64,000 bases of DNA. It comes from DTLC01 sp964555645. GTDB taxonomy: Bacteria; Verrucomicrobiota; Verrucomicrobiia; Limisphaerales; DTLC01. The stretch lies in assembly GCA_964555645.1 (NCBI GenBank), contig CAZKTA010000012.1, forward strand, positions 28,079 to 92,078. Reading direction: 5' to 3'. The notes below the pieces were generated by a model. The model ran no database searches and was not told the origin of the DNA. It was given only the letters and a program-made list of their open reading frames with translations. Positions 27,228-34,922 of the stretch are shown piece after piece (position 1 is the stretch's first letter; the number at the start of each line of letters is the position of its first letter). The position numbers and the translations under genes are program-made.

Positions 27228-29651
27228 ATGGTTGCACGTGTCACACTGGAAATTGCACTTGGTAAAGAGTTCGATTACATCGTGCCGCCTGAGCTTTCTG
27301 ACCAGGTTAACGTAGGCACACGCGTGCAGGTGCCGCTCGGCCGACGCAAAGTGTACGGTGTGGTGACAGCGCTGGTGGAGCGGTCCGAACGCCCAAATCT
27401 CAAGCCGATCTTCAAAATCGTTGGTACGCCGTCGTTGCTCACGCCCGGTTTGCTAAAACTCGCACATTGGATATCGAAATACTACTGCTGCCCGCCAGAG
27501 CTATGCCTGAGAAGTGTTTTGCCCGAAGCCGTGCGGCGTGAACAACCGGGCTGGCGCAAGCAACTGTTCGTGCGTGCGGTACCGTTTGCAGGCGAACTAC
27601 CAAGGTTGCCAAAACGCCAACTTGAAGTTTTGCACATTGTCGAGGAACGACGCGAGCTGCCGTTGGCCGAGCTGTTAAAGCTCGCCCAAACAACAACTGC
27701 CACCGTGCGCAGACTCGAGGACAAGGGTTTGATTGTTATGGCTCCGCAGACCACCGAACGCGACCCGTATGCGCACGAACAGATTTTGCCTACGCACCCA
27801 CTGGAGTTAAACCTCGCCCAGGCAAAGGCACTCGAGGCTATCAAGGCTGCAATGAGCGGGACTGGCAACGGGCCCAGCGCTGCCAACTCTGTGACCGGCC
27901 ATCCGAGATTGCAAGCGCACTGCCGACAAGATGTTGGCAGCACGCTTAAATTGCCCGTTTTCCTTCTGCACGGTGTAACGGGCAGCGGCAAGACCGAGGT
28001 GTACCTGCAGGCAATTGCACATGCACTGGAGCTTGGGAAGGGAGCAATTGTGCTTGTGCCCGAGATTTCGCTCACGCCGCAGACAGTAGAGCGGTTTAAG
28101 GCACGGTTCTGCCACGGACCGAACCGGACACTTGTTGCGGTTTTGCACAGTCATCTTTCCGCCGGTGAACGGCACGATGAATGGCACAAGATCAGGCAGG
28201 GACGCGCACGTATTGTCATCGGGGCGCGGTCGGCAATTTTTGCGCCTGTGCACCCCCTTGGCCTGATAATCGTGGACGAGGAACACGAGCACACCTACAA
28301 ACAAGAAGAAGCACCGCGGTACCATGCACGTGATGTGGCGATAGTGCGGGGGCAGCTCGAAGGCGCAGTTGTTGTGCTCGGTTCGGCTACACCGTCGCTT
28401 GAGAGTTACTACAATGCCCGCCGCGGTAAATACACATTGCTCGAGTTACCCGAGCGCGTTGACGGCCGGAAAATGCCATACGTACGCGTGATTGACATGC
28501 GCGAAGCCGCACACAAAACCAAAGGCATCCCGATCTTTTCAGGTCAACTCAAGGAAGCCATCACGCGCAGGCTCGAACGTGGCGAGCAAACAATACTGTT
28601 CCTGAACCGACGCGGTTACTCCACTGCGCTCGAGTGTCCGATGTGCGGTTACGTTGCCAAGTGCGTCAACTGCAGCATTGCGTTGACCTATCATAGGCGC
28701 GAGCAGATCTTGTTGTGTCACATCTGCGGGCACTCTGCACCGGTGCCTGCGACATGCCCAACCGAAAAATGCCGTAGCCCAAAAATACGATACGCCGGGC
28801 TTGGCACAGAAAAAGTCGAGGAAACATTGGCGAAACTCTTTCCAATCGCGCGCATCAAGCGGATGGACTCGGACGTAATGAAACGCAAGGACGATTACCG
28901 CCGGTTACTCGCCGAGTTTCGCACCGGCAGAATAGACGTGCTTGTCGGCACGCAAATGATCGCCAAAGGTTTGCATTTCCCGAATGTGACGCTTGTGGGC
29001 ATCATTTATGCCGACCTTGCGTTGCACCAGCCAGATTTCCGCGCAGCCGAACGCACTTTCCAACTATTAACCCAGGTGGCCGGACGCGCCGGCCGGGGCG
29101 ATGTCGAGGGTGAAGTGTTTGTTCAGGCATTTACACCGTTTCATCCGGCTATCCAGTACGCTCGAAGGCACGATTACAACGGGTTTTATGAACAGGAAAT
29201 CGAGTTCAGACGGCAATTGCGCTATCCACCGTTCAGCAGGGTTGCATTGGTGACACTCAGAGGGCGAAATGAACAAAAGGTCAAACTCACAGCCGAGTAT
29301 CTCAGACGCGAACTTGACAAAATTTCGACGCCATTGCCGGAAAACACATCTCAAGAGGCTAACGGCGACGAAAACGAGCTAATCACGGAAAATCAACGCA
29401 CCCGAACCACAGCAGCCAACGCCGAGCTGACCAAGACCGAAACAACCGGTGGTGCGATAACCGACCTGCTCATAGCCGGTCCTGCCCCCGCACCTGTATC
29501 ACGGGCAATGACATTCTATCGGTACCAGATCATGCTGCGGACGCGCCAGATGGTTCTACTGAGCCAGCGGCTGACACGGTTAGCCGAAACTTTTCAGTTG
29601 CCAGAAGGCGTGAGTTTGACGATAGACGTTGACCCAGTTGATCTGTTGTAA
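27228..29651 (+). CDS. priA: Primosomal protein N' (replication restart helicase)
   Basis: A 3'-5' helicase that reloads the replisome at stalled forks. About 807 residues are read from ATG 27228 (MVARVTLEIALGKEFDYIVP), the usual PriA N-terminus; the frame is open 66 bases further upstream. In order: 3' DNA-binding domain, winged helix, helicase with GVTGSGKTEVYLQ (Walker A, about 249) and VDEEHEHTYKQEE (Walker B), and a zinc-binding region with eight cysteines (CPMCGYVAKCVNC, CHICGHSAPVPATCPTEKC). Motifs VGTQMIAKGLHFPNV and QVAGRAGRGDVEGEV follow. Residues of about 700-755 are a low-complexity Thr/Glu/Asn-rich insertion before the C-terminal domain. Confidence 0.95.
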   Translation: MVARVTLEIALGKEFDYIVPPELSDQVNVGTRVQVPLGRRKVYGVVTALVERSERPNLKPIFKIVGTPSLLTPGLLKLAHWISKYYCCPPELCLRSVLPEAVRREQPGWRKQLFVRAVPFAGELPRLPKRQLEVLHIVEERRELPLAELLKLAQTTTATVRRLEDKGLIVMAPQTTERDPYAHEQILPTHPLELNLAQAKALEAIKAAMSGTGNGPSAANSVTGHPRLQAHCRQDVGSTLKLPVFLLHGVTGSGKTEVYLQAIAHALELGKGAIVLVPEISLTPQTVERFKARFCHGPNRTLVAVLHSHLSAGERHDEWHKIRQGRARIVIGARSAIFAPVHPLGLIIVDEEHEHTYKQEEAPRYHARDVAIVRGQLEGAVVVLGSATPSLESYYNARRGKYTLLELPERVDGRKMPYVRVIDMREAAHKTKGIPIFSGQLKEAITRRLERGEQTILFLNRRGYSTALECPMCGYVAKCVNCSIALTYHRREQILLCHICGHSAPVPATCPTEKCRSPKIRYAGLGTEKVEETLAKLFPIARIKRMDSDVMKRKDDYRRLLAEFRTGRIDVLVGTQMIAKGLHFPNVTLVGIIYADLALHQPDFRAAERTFQLLTQVAGRAGRGDVEGEVFVQAFTPFHPAIQYARRHDYNGFYEQEIEFRRQLRYPPFSRVALVTLRGRNEQKVKLTAEYLRRELDKISTPLPENTSQEANGDENELITENQRTRTTAANAELTKTETTGGAITDLLIAGPAPAPVSRAMTFYRYQIMLRTRQMVLLSQRLTRLAETFQLPEGVSLTIDVDPVDLL

Positions 29652-29697
29652 CAGCCCGGGCTCGGGCTCTCGAGCATAGCGTTTTAGACACACCAAC

Positions 29698-30075
29698 ATG
29701 GCTCTGAACTGGAAGAAACTGCAAGCGATTGCATCGGCTGAGGTCGAGACGCTCTTGGCGGCGCTGCCCAAGCCATTACAAAAAGAGGCACGAAAACTAC
29801 CGATCACTTTCGAGCGCCGACCGACCCGCGCCATGGTAGCCGACGGGATCGATCCGGACACGCTCGGTCTGTTTGTTGGGCCGGAGTTCGCCGAGCAACA
29901 CTCGACCAACTGGCTGCTCCCGCCCCGGATCATCCTATACCTCGAAAACGTTTGGGCCACCGCTGAAGCCGACGAGGAAGCGTTCAGGCGCGAGATTCGT
30001 GCCACACTGTTGCACGAGCTTGGTCATTACCTCGGGCTAGACGAAGACGGCCTGATAGCACGCGGGCTCGAATGA
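29698..30075 (+). CDS. Zincin-like metallopeptidase family protein
   Basis: A 125-residue protein of the small 'possibl zinc metallo-peptidase' family (PF06262 type). The zinc-binding motif HELGH starts at His106 in LLHELGHYLGLDEDGL, near the C-terminus as usual for this group. LGLFVGPEF and PPRIILYLENVW earlier in the chain are also typical. No signal peptide. It begins 46 bases after priA and may be co-transcribed. The substrate and even activity are unknown for the family. Confidence 0.82.
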   Translation: MALNWKKLQAIASAEVETLLAALPKPLQKEARKLPITFERRPTRAMVADGIDPDTLGLFVGPEFAEQHSTNWLLPPRIILYLENVWATAEADEEAFRREIRATLLHELGHYLGLDEDGLIARGLE

Positions 30076-30238
30076 ACAATTTGGCCGGTCAAAGTTTCCG
30101 GTTGGCTTGCCATGCGGTTCTTCGTACTTACTGTGTTTAGCTGCGTTTGGAGAATCCAGATGCACGAATGCTCCACGTTATTCGTCTGCGCTCCACCGAA
30201 TGCGGCTACGCCACTGCCGGAATGAATCTGAGCACGCG

Positions 30239-31588
30239 TCAGGCTGGTTTGTTTGAACCCGTAATTTGTTGAAGCCGTAGTTTTGCCCATTCGCGTGCCT
30301 GGTCGGGGGTCTTCAGTTCATCTTGCAATTGTTTTTCGCGGATCTCGGCAAGAAGCGCCCCCATCGCAGGCCCGGGTTTCATCCCAAGCGCAATAAGGTC
30401 GTGCCCGGTCAAAAGCGGCGGACGCACCTCTGGCTGGCGCTCAAGCTCGGCGGCTTTTTCACGGAGCAAATCGTACACGTCCAACCTGCCATGCGAGCCA
30501 AGACAATCGAGCCTGTGCAACTCCAGTTCGAGTCTGAAAGTAGGGCGCAATAACAGCCTGCGCAAAGTTGACCTGCGCATCTGCATGGCGTCTTTGAGTT
30601 GCATGTGATACCTGACGACCTTGGCGACTTGGTCGATTTGTTTGCGCGGGAACCTGAGCCGCTCGAGGATCGCCCGGGCCACCTCGGCACCGATCTTTTC
30701 GTGCTCATAGAAATGGATTACGCCAGTAGCCTGGTCACGAGTTGCAGTTCGTGGTTTGGCAATGTCGTGCAACAAGACCGCCCAGGGCAGCAACGGGTCT
30801 GCGTCGGCGGGCAAGTGTTGCAGCATCAGTTTGATGTGCGTATAGACGGTGCCTTCGGGGTGGTAGTCCGGTGATTGTTCGCAGGTTATGGTCGGGACAA
30901 GCTCGGGTAACACGTGCTCGAGCAACCCGCTTTCACGCAACAGCTCAAGCCCACAAGCTGCGTGTGGCGCTTTGAATAGTTTGACGAGTTCCTCGCGGAT
31001 ACGTTCCATGCTGATGCCGGTTATCTTGTGCGCGTTGGCCTTGAGAGCTGCGAATGTGACAGGCTCAATCCGGAAGCTCAATTGCGCAGCAAACCTGACG
31101 GCGCGCAACAGGCGCAGGTGGTCTTCTGCGAACCTCGCGTCAGGATCGCCAATTGTCCGAATGACACCTGCGCGCAGGTCTGCTTCGCCTCCAACCCAGT
31201 CGTGCAATTTGTTCATGACCGGGTCGTAGAACAGTCCGTTAACAGTAAAATCGCGCCGTAGCGCATCAGCACGCGCGTCGCTAAACACGACCTTTTCGGG
31301 CCGGCGCCCATCAACGTAATCTGCCTCGGCACGAAAGGTTGCAACCTGGAATTGATGCCCGTCTTCAATAACAACCATCACGCCGAACTTGCGTCCGACC
31401 GGAACGGTGTGCTCGAACAACGCCTCGATTTGGTCCGGACGCGCCGACGTTGCCACGTCGTAGTCGCCGGGGTCGCGTCCGAGCAACAGGTCACGGACAC
31501 AACCGCCCACCCAAAAAGCATCGAACCCAGCCTGCTGGAGGCGTTGAACGATGCCTACGGCAATCTCGCGTAAACTGCGCATGCGCAT
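30239..31588 (-). CDS. cca: CCA tRNA nucleotidyltransferase / poly(A) polymerase family, with HD domain
   Basis: Adds or repairs the tRNA 3' CCA end, or adds poly(A) tails. In class II nucleotidyltransferases the two cannot be told apart by eye. The 449 residues show the palm motif FWVGGCVRDLLLGRDPGDYDVAT (key residues G27, G28, D38-D40 region), FRAEADYVDGRRP, RRDFTVNGLFYDP and the RNA-binding helix ARFAEDHLRLLRAVRFAAQL. A C-terminal HD phosphohydrolase-like domain has WAVLLHDIAKPRT and FYEHEKIGAEVA. The encoded tRNA-Asp in this window already has CCA in the gene. Start Met1 or Met3 (31582). Confidence 0.88.
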   Translation of the reverse strand: MRMRSLREIAVGIVQRLQQAGFDAFWVGGCVRDLLLGRDPGDYDVATSARPDQIEALFEHTVPVGRKFGVMVVIEDGHQFQVATFRAEADYVDGRRPEKVVFSDARADALRRDFTVNGLFYDPVMNKLHDWVGGEADLRAGVIRTIGDPDARFAEDHLRLLRAVRFAAQLSFRIEPVTFAALKANAHKITGISMERIREELVKLFKAPHAACGLELLRESGLLEHVLPELVPTITCEQSPDYHPEGTVYTHIKLMLQHLPADADPLLPWAVLLHDIAKPRTATRDQATGVIHFYEHEKIGAEVARAILERLRFPRKQIDQVAKVVRYHMQLKDAMQMRRSTLRRLLLRPTFRLELELHRLDCLGSHGRLDVYDLLREKAAELERQPEVRPPLLTGHDLIALGMKPGPAMGALLAEIREKQLQDELKTPDQAREWAKLRLQQITGSNKPA

Positions 31589-31744
31589 CTGCGATTTGCG
31601 AATTGCGGTCTTACAATTGCCGATTTGCGCGCAAATTACCAGTCAACTTCAATTCGAGCCGGCCCGTACCGGCGGGCCACGAGCATATGATTTGACCGGC
31701 AAATTGAATGAGCCTTCCCCACTTCCGGGTTGGCTTTAAGGGGA

Positions 31745-32653
31745 TTATTCCGGACCAAAAACGCTTTTGACGTGTGCGATGCCAGCTTTTACTTCGTCTG
31801 GGGTAAGCGTTGGACTAAACTCGAACACTTTGATGACTTGGGGCACAAAAGCCGGCTTAAGCGCAGCAAAATCAACCGTGCCAGTGCCAGGCTGACGATG
31901 GTCGCGCGCGGGAAATTCAACATCGTGGATGTGCATGCCCACGAGTTGTTGCTTCAGCAGCTCGAGCTGATACGCATTATGAACAAACCCGATGTTCTCT
32001 TTAATTTGTGCGTGGCCGGTGTCGTGCCAATAACCAAGGTCTGGGAACGCCTCAAACAGGTCAGGCAGGTCACTGTCAATCGGCAACAGTTCAAGTGATT
32101 CACGGTTTTCGGCGACCAGCCTGACACCGAGCGTTGCGGCGTGCTTGAGCAGTTCTTTTATGCTTTCGCAAACCCGTTGCATGGCGGGTGCAGTTTTTGT
32201 ATGCAACACACGATGCGCTTCAGTACACAAACAGACGAACTGCCGAGTGCCGCGCAATCCGCGGCTTGCAAGTTTCACAAGCCTGCTTGTGTAATCTTTC
32301 ATGTTCAATGAGCCGAGGTGCAGAACAACCGCTCGTGCTTTGAGCCGTGCGGCGAGCTCGATTGTCTTTTTTGTGTGTTGGATAGCAAGGGCACGGTACT
32401 GGGCACGCGCATCTGAAAGCTTGAATGTGTCGGGCGCAGCCGGGTCGGTGCCGATTGGCAAAGGGCAAAAGTTGTGCAGGCTCGATATCTTGATTTCGCC
32501 TGACTCGACTGCCTCGATGATGCCCGGCACAAGACTAATGCGGGTGTTATGGCTCAGCTCAGCGTACTCGAAGCCGAGCTTGCGTATTTCGCGCAACATT
32601 TCTCGGCCGTCGGTATGCCGGTCAGCATTCCAGCAAGTGGAAAAAGAGTACAT
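31745..32653 (-). CDS. Sugar phosphate isomerase/epimerase family (xylose isomerase-like TIM barrel)
   Basis: A 302-residue barrel protein of the AP endonuclease 2/xylose isomerase-like group. Visible elements are LREIRKLGFEYAELSHN, ISSLHNFCPLP, IELAARLKARAVVLHLGSL, GVRLVAENRE (metal-binding Glu), LGYWHDTGHAQI (Asp/His metal ligands) and VGMHIHDVEFPARDHRQPGTG. These match the divalent-metal site of the family. The substrate is not predictable. The mature start MYSFSTCWNADRHTDG agrees with the first barrel strand. The rpsU gene ends 132 bases upstream on the same strand. Confidence 0.8.
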   Translation of the reverse strand: MYSFSTCWNADRHTDGREMLREIRKLGFEYAELSHNTRISLVPGIIEAVESGEIKISSLHNFCPLPIGTDPAAPDTFKLSDARAQYRALAIQHTKKTIELAARLKARAVVLHLGSLNMKDYTSRLVKLASRGLRGTRQFVCLCTEAHRVLHTKTAPAMQRVCESIKELLKHAATLGVRLVAENRESLELLPIDSDLPDLFEAFPDLGYWHDTGHAQIKENIGFVHNAYQLELLKQQLVGMHIHDVEFPARDHRQPGTGTVDFAALKPAFVPQVIKVFEFSPTLTPDEVKAGIAHVKSVFGPE

Positions 32654-32785
32654 ATTGAACCGTGCCTGGCAGCTCGCACCGGCTCATAGACAAACAGGTT
32701 AGCACTTTGGCGGCTTGGGCGGGATTGTGATTGCCAGCCACGGCGTCCACTGAGCAGACGATTTACAAGCGGCTTTTACTCTGAG

Positions 32786-32983
32786 TTACATCTCGGCATA
32801 CCTAGCAGCCAACATCGCTAGAAACCGGGCAGTTTTTTCCTTCCGGCGACGTCGTTCGCTTGGTTTTTCGTAATGCCGACGTTCGCGTGCGATACGCAAT
32901 GTACCCTCGCGGTCGATCTTCTTCTTCAATCGCCGCAGTGCACGGTCAATAGGTTCGCCTTTTCTAAGCCTAACCTCAGTCAG
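32786..32983 (-). CDS. rpsU: 30S ribosomal protein S21, apparent CTG start
   Basis: Small-subunit protein near the 16S 3' end that helps initiation. The frame encodes 65 residues: TEVRLRKGEPIDRALRRLKK at the N-terminus, then IDREGTLRIARERRHYEKPS and a basic tail with RRRRKEK. This is an unmistakable S21 of normal length. The only start codon in the right place is CTG at 32983-32981, read as Met before Thr-Glu-Val. A TGA lies in frame four codons earlier, so no ATG, GTG or TTG start is available. AGGAAG is about nine bases before the CTG. A one-base sequencing error is the alternative. Confidence 0.88.
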   Translation of the reverse strand: MTEVRLRKGEPIDRALRRLKKKIDREGTLRIARERRHYEKPSERRRRKEKTARFLAMLAARYAEM

Positions 32984-33050
32984 TGTCGCTCACTTCCTTT
33001 CTTAACTTGGCTGGCCGACCCAGCCGTGATAGCCATTGTTAGCGCGCAAG

Positions 33051-33078
33051 AAGGTAATTTGCGCGCGCAGACTGTCAA
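33051..33078 (-). promoter_or_regulatory. Predicted promoter of rpsU
   Basis: TTGACA (33078-33073), 16-base spacer, TACCTT (33056-33051) on the minus strand, about 65 bases before the S21 start. The -10 box is imperfect. Confidence 0.45.
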
Positions 33079-33117
33079 CGCCAAAAATGCACTTTAAACT
33101 AACCCTACGCGGGCGGG

Positions 33118-33567
33118 TCAACCCGGATACTGACCGCTTATGTAGCCTTCCATTTGCTGCAACGCGGTGCTTTGCGCCGAGATAATCCAGTTTACCACGT
33201 CGCCGATTGATACCAGTCCAACCAGTTTATCCCCTTGCACAACAGGCAGATGCCGTACCCTATGTTCGGTCATCAACCGCATGCATTCTTCGACCGTATG
33301 TTCCGGTGTAACGGTGATTACCGGCGCTGAAATTACGGCGCCAAGCTTAGTTTCATGTGGGTTGATCCCCTTAAGAGTTACACGCCGTGTGCAATCGCGT
33401 TCAGAAAAAATACCCACTAGCTTTTCACCCGACATCACAACAATTGCACCGATGTTTTTCGCAGCAAATAATTTGATTGCCTCATGCACTGTAGCCTCGG
33501 GTGAGATTGACCACACGGCGTGGCCTTTGTGCCGCAACAGATCCGTGACTGTACCGACCACTTTCAT
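33118..33567 (-). CDS. CBS domain pair protein
   Basis: A 149-residue protein made of two CBS modules, about residues 18-70 and 82-140. Such pairs bind adenosyl nucleotides. Module 1 has IKLFAAKNIGAIVVMSGEKLVGIFSERDCTRR; module 2 has CMRLMTEHRVRHLPVVQGDKLVGLVSIGDVV. The G-I-F-S-E-R-D and G-L-V-S-I-G-D motifs at the ends are standard. There is no partner domain, so it is probably a free-standing energy or redox sensor. The partner is unknown. Confidence 0.88.
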   Translation of the reverse strand: MKVVGTVTDLLRHKGHAVWSISPEATVHEAIKLFAAKNIGAIVVMSGEKLVGIFSERDCTRRVTLKGINPHETKLGAVISAPVITVTPEHTVEECMRLMTEHRVRHLPVVQGDKLVGLVSIGDVVNWIISAQSTALQQMEGYISGQYPG

Positions 33568-33738
33568 GCACCGGCAATCGTAACTTAAGCGCGACTAAAG
33601 GCCAAACGAAAATCTGGTTATGAAAGCGGAGCCTGCGGCGGAACTGCTTGGCCAACAACATCGTCTGCAGGTAATGCTAAACTACACAGACGCTCTGCAA
33701 CGCGCAAATGCGTATGCCCAGCCGTTGCAAACGACCCG

Positions 33739-34380
33739 TTACCGGGAACGGCTTTTGGGGTCTTTAGCAGGTTCTTCCTTCGATTCAGCCGGCCTTGAAA
33801 AATCCGCAGGTGCAGTTGCGTTCAATTGTTTTATTACATCCTCGGTTAGATCATTTTCTGCAGTCCGATACAGCACAACTGGTACGTTGTTTGCGCCTAC
33901 TGCACTGGAGTCAATGACCAAAGTGTACCCTGCACTTTTTGCCCTGGCCTCAATTACACTGCGGATTTCATTGACGAGATTTGCACGGAGCCGGCTTTTC
34001 TTTTCTTCAAGTGTGACCCGCGCCTGCCGATCGTACTGCTGGATGGTTTGCTCAAGCTCACGCAAATCTTGCAGTTTTTTGTCTGCATCAGCTTTGCGCT
34101 TTTCCCGTTCCTCAGCCGACAAAGCCGGGTCATTGACCGACACAAGAACTTTTTGGTACTCCTCGGCCGCCTTGGTGCGTTCATCAATGAAGCCTCTGAG
34201 TTCTTTGTCCATTTCGGCAGCCTGCTCTTTGAGGGCTGCATCAGCCTGTTTCGTCCGCCAATAACTGTCGAAGGTCTTGGTCATGTCAATCGTGGCTATT
34301 CGGCCTTGCCCAAGAGCCGATTGCGCAATCACGCTCGCCAATGCCATCACCGGCACAACTGTGCAAAGCAAAAATCTCAT
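33739..34380 (-). CDS. OmpH/Skp-family periplasmic chaperone
   Basis: Holds unfolded outer-membrane proteins in the periplasm. From ATG 34380 the protein is 213 residues: signal peptide MRFLLCTVVPVMALASVIAQ, then GRIATIDMTKTFDSYWRTKQ (the family's VxxVDxxKxF start). A long charged coiled coil follows (about 40-130, with KELRGFIDERTK and AEEREKRKADADKKLQDL) and a closing beta segment GYTLVIDSSAVGANNVPVVLY. The C-terminal 20 residues are Lys/Glu/Pro-rich. The frame is open to 34470, but the downstream ATG begins the signal peptide properly. No bamA or lpxD neighbours are seen here. Confidence 0.87.
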   Translation of the reverse strand: MRFLLCTVVPVMALASVIAQSALGQGRIATIDMTKTFDSYWRTKQADAALKEQAAEMDKELRGFIDERTKAAEEYQKVLVSVNDPALSAEEREKRKADADKKLQDLRELEQTIQQYDRQARVTLEEKKSRLRANLVNEIRSVIEARAKSAGYTLVIDSSAVGANNVPVVLYRTAENDLTEDVIKQLNATAPADFSRPAESKEEPAKDPKSRSR

Positions 34381-34922
34381 GCGCCTAACAAAGCACAAAA
34401 CCGACGCCACGCCAATAGCAAACTCACCTGACATCACGAATACTGGCGTTTCCGAGTATAGACTCGACACAAACCACTGTGCTTAAATTCACAAAATGCG
34501 CCACACTGCGATGCCTACAATCTCCAGAACTAACCAGGTAAGAACCTTTTCAAACCGGCCAACGTGTTTAGCGCACAAATAACACATGGTTTCAGCCCTC
34601 AAATGACGTACACCCGATTACACTCCAGACGCATTCGGGCTGGGCTTTACAATAACGGTTGCCTTGACATGGACAGTCCAAAATTCGACAGTTTGTGCCA
34701 ACACAAATGCTGGACCGGCTCTTTTCAGCGCTCGGCATAACTCGCAAAGTTCGCTCAGGCACGGATTGCCTGCGGTATTGGTACAAGACAGCCGATTACG
34801 CAGCAGTCCGACTGCGAACGGACTGCTGCACGCGTCTTGCGACAGAGAAAGCAACCCGGCAGTTTCACTCTGCCATTGAGTGCGACCGAAACAACTGCGC
34901 ATAACCTACAACAGCACACACA
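34381..34922. other. Intergenic region with a strong inverted repeat
   Basis: About 540 bases between the Skp and YfhO genes without a credible coding frame. GCAGCAGTCC (34800-34809) and GGACTGCTGC (34820-34829) form a perfect 10-bp stem with a 10-nt loop, about 95 bases before the YfhO start. It lacks a T-run, so it is not a standard terminator. Confidence 0.55.

Noticed and set aside
30112..30225. 37-codon plus-strand frame after the zincin gene
   Set aside because: No ribosome site, Cys-rich composition and no sign of coding constraint.
33620..34264. Plus-strand 214-codon open frame
   Set aside because: Antisense to the Skp/OmpH gene; Ser/Arg/Cys-rich shadow composition.
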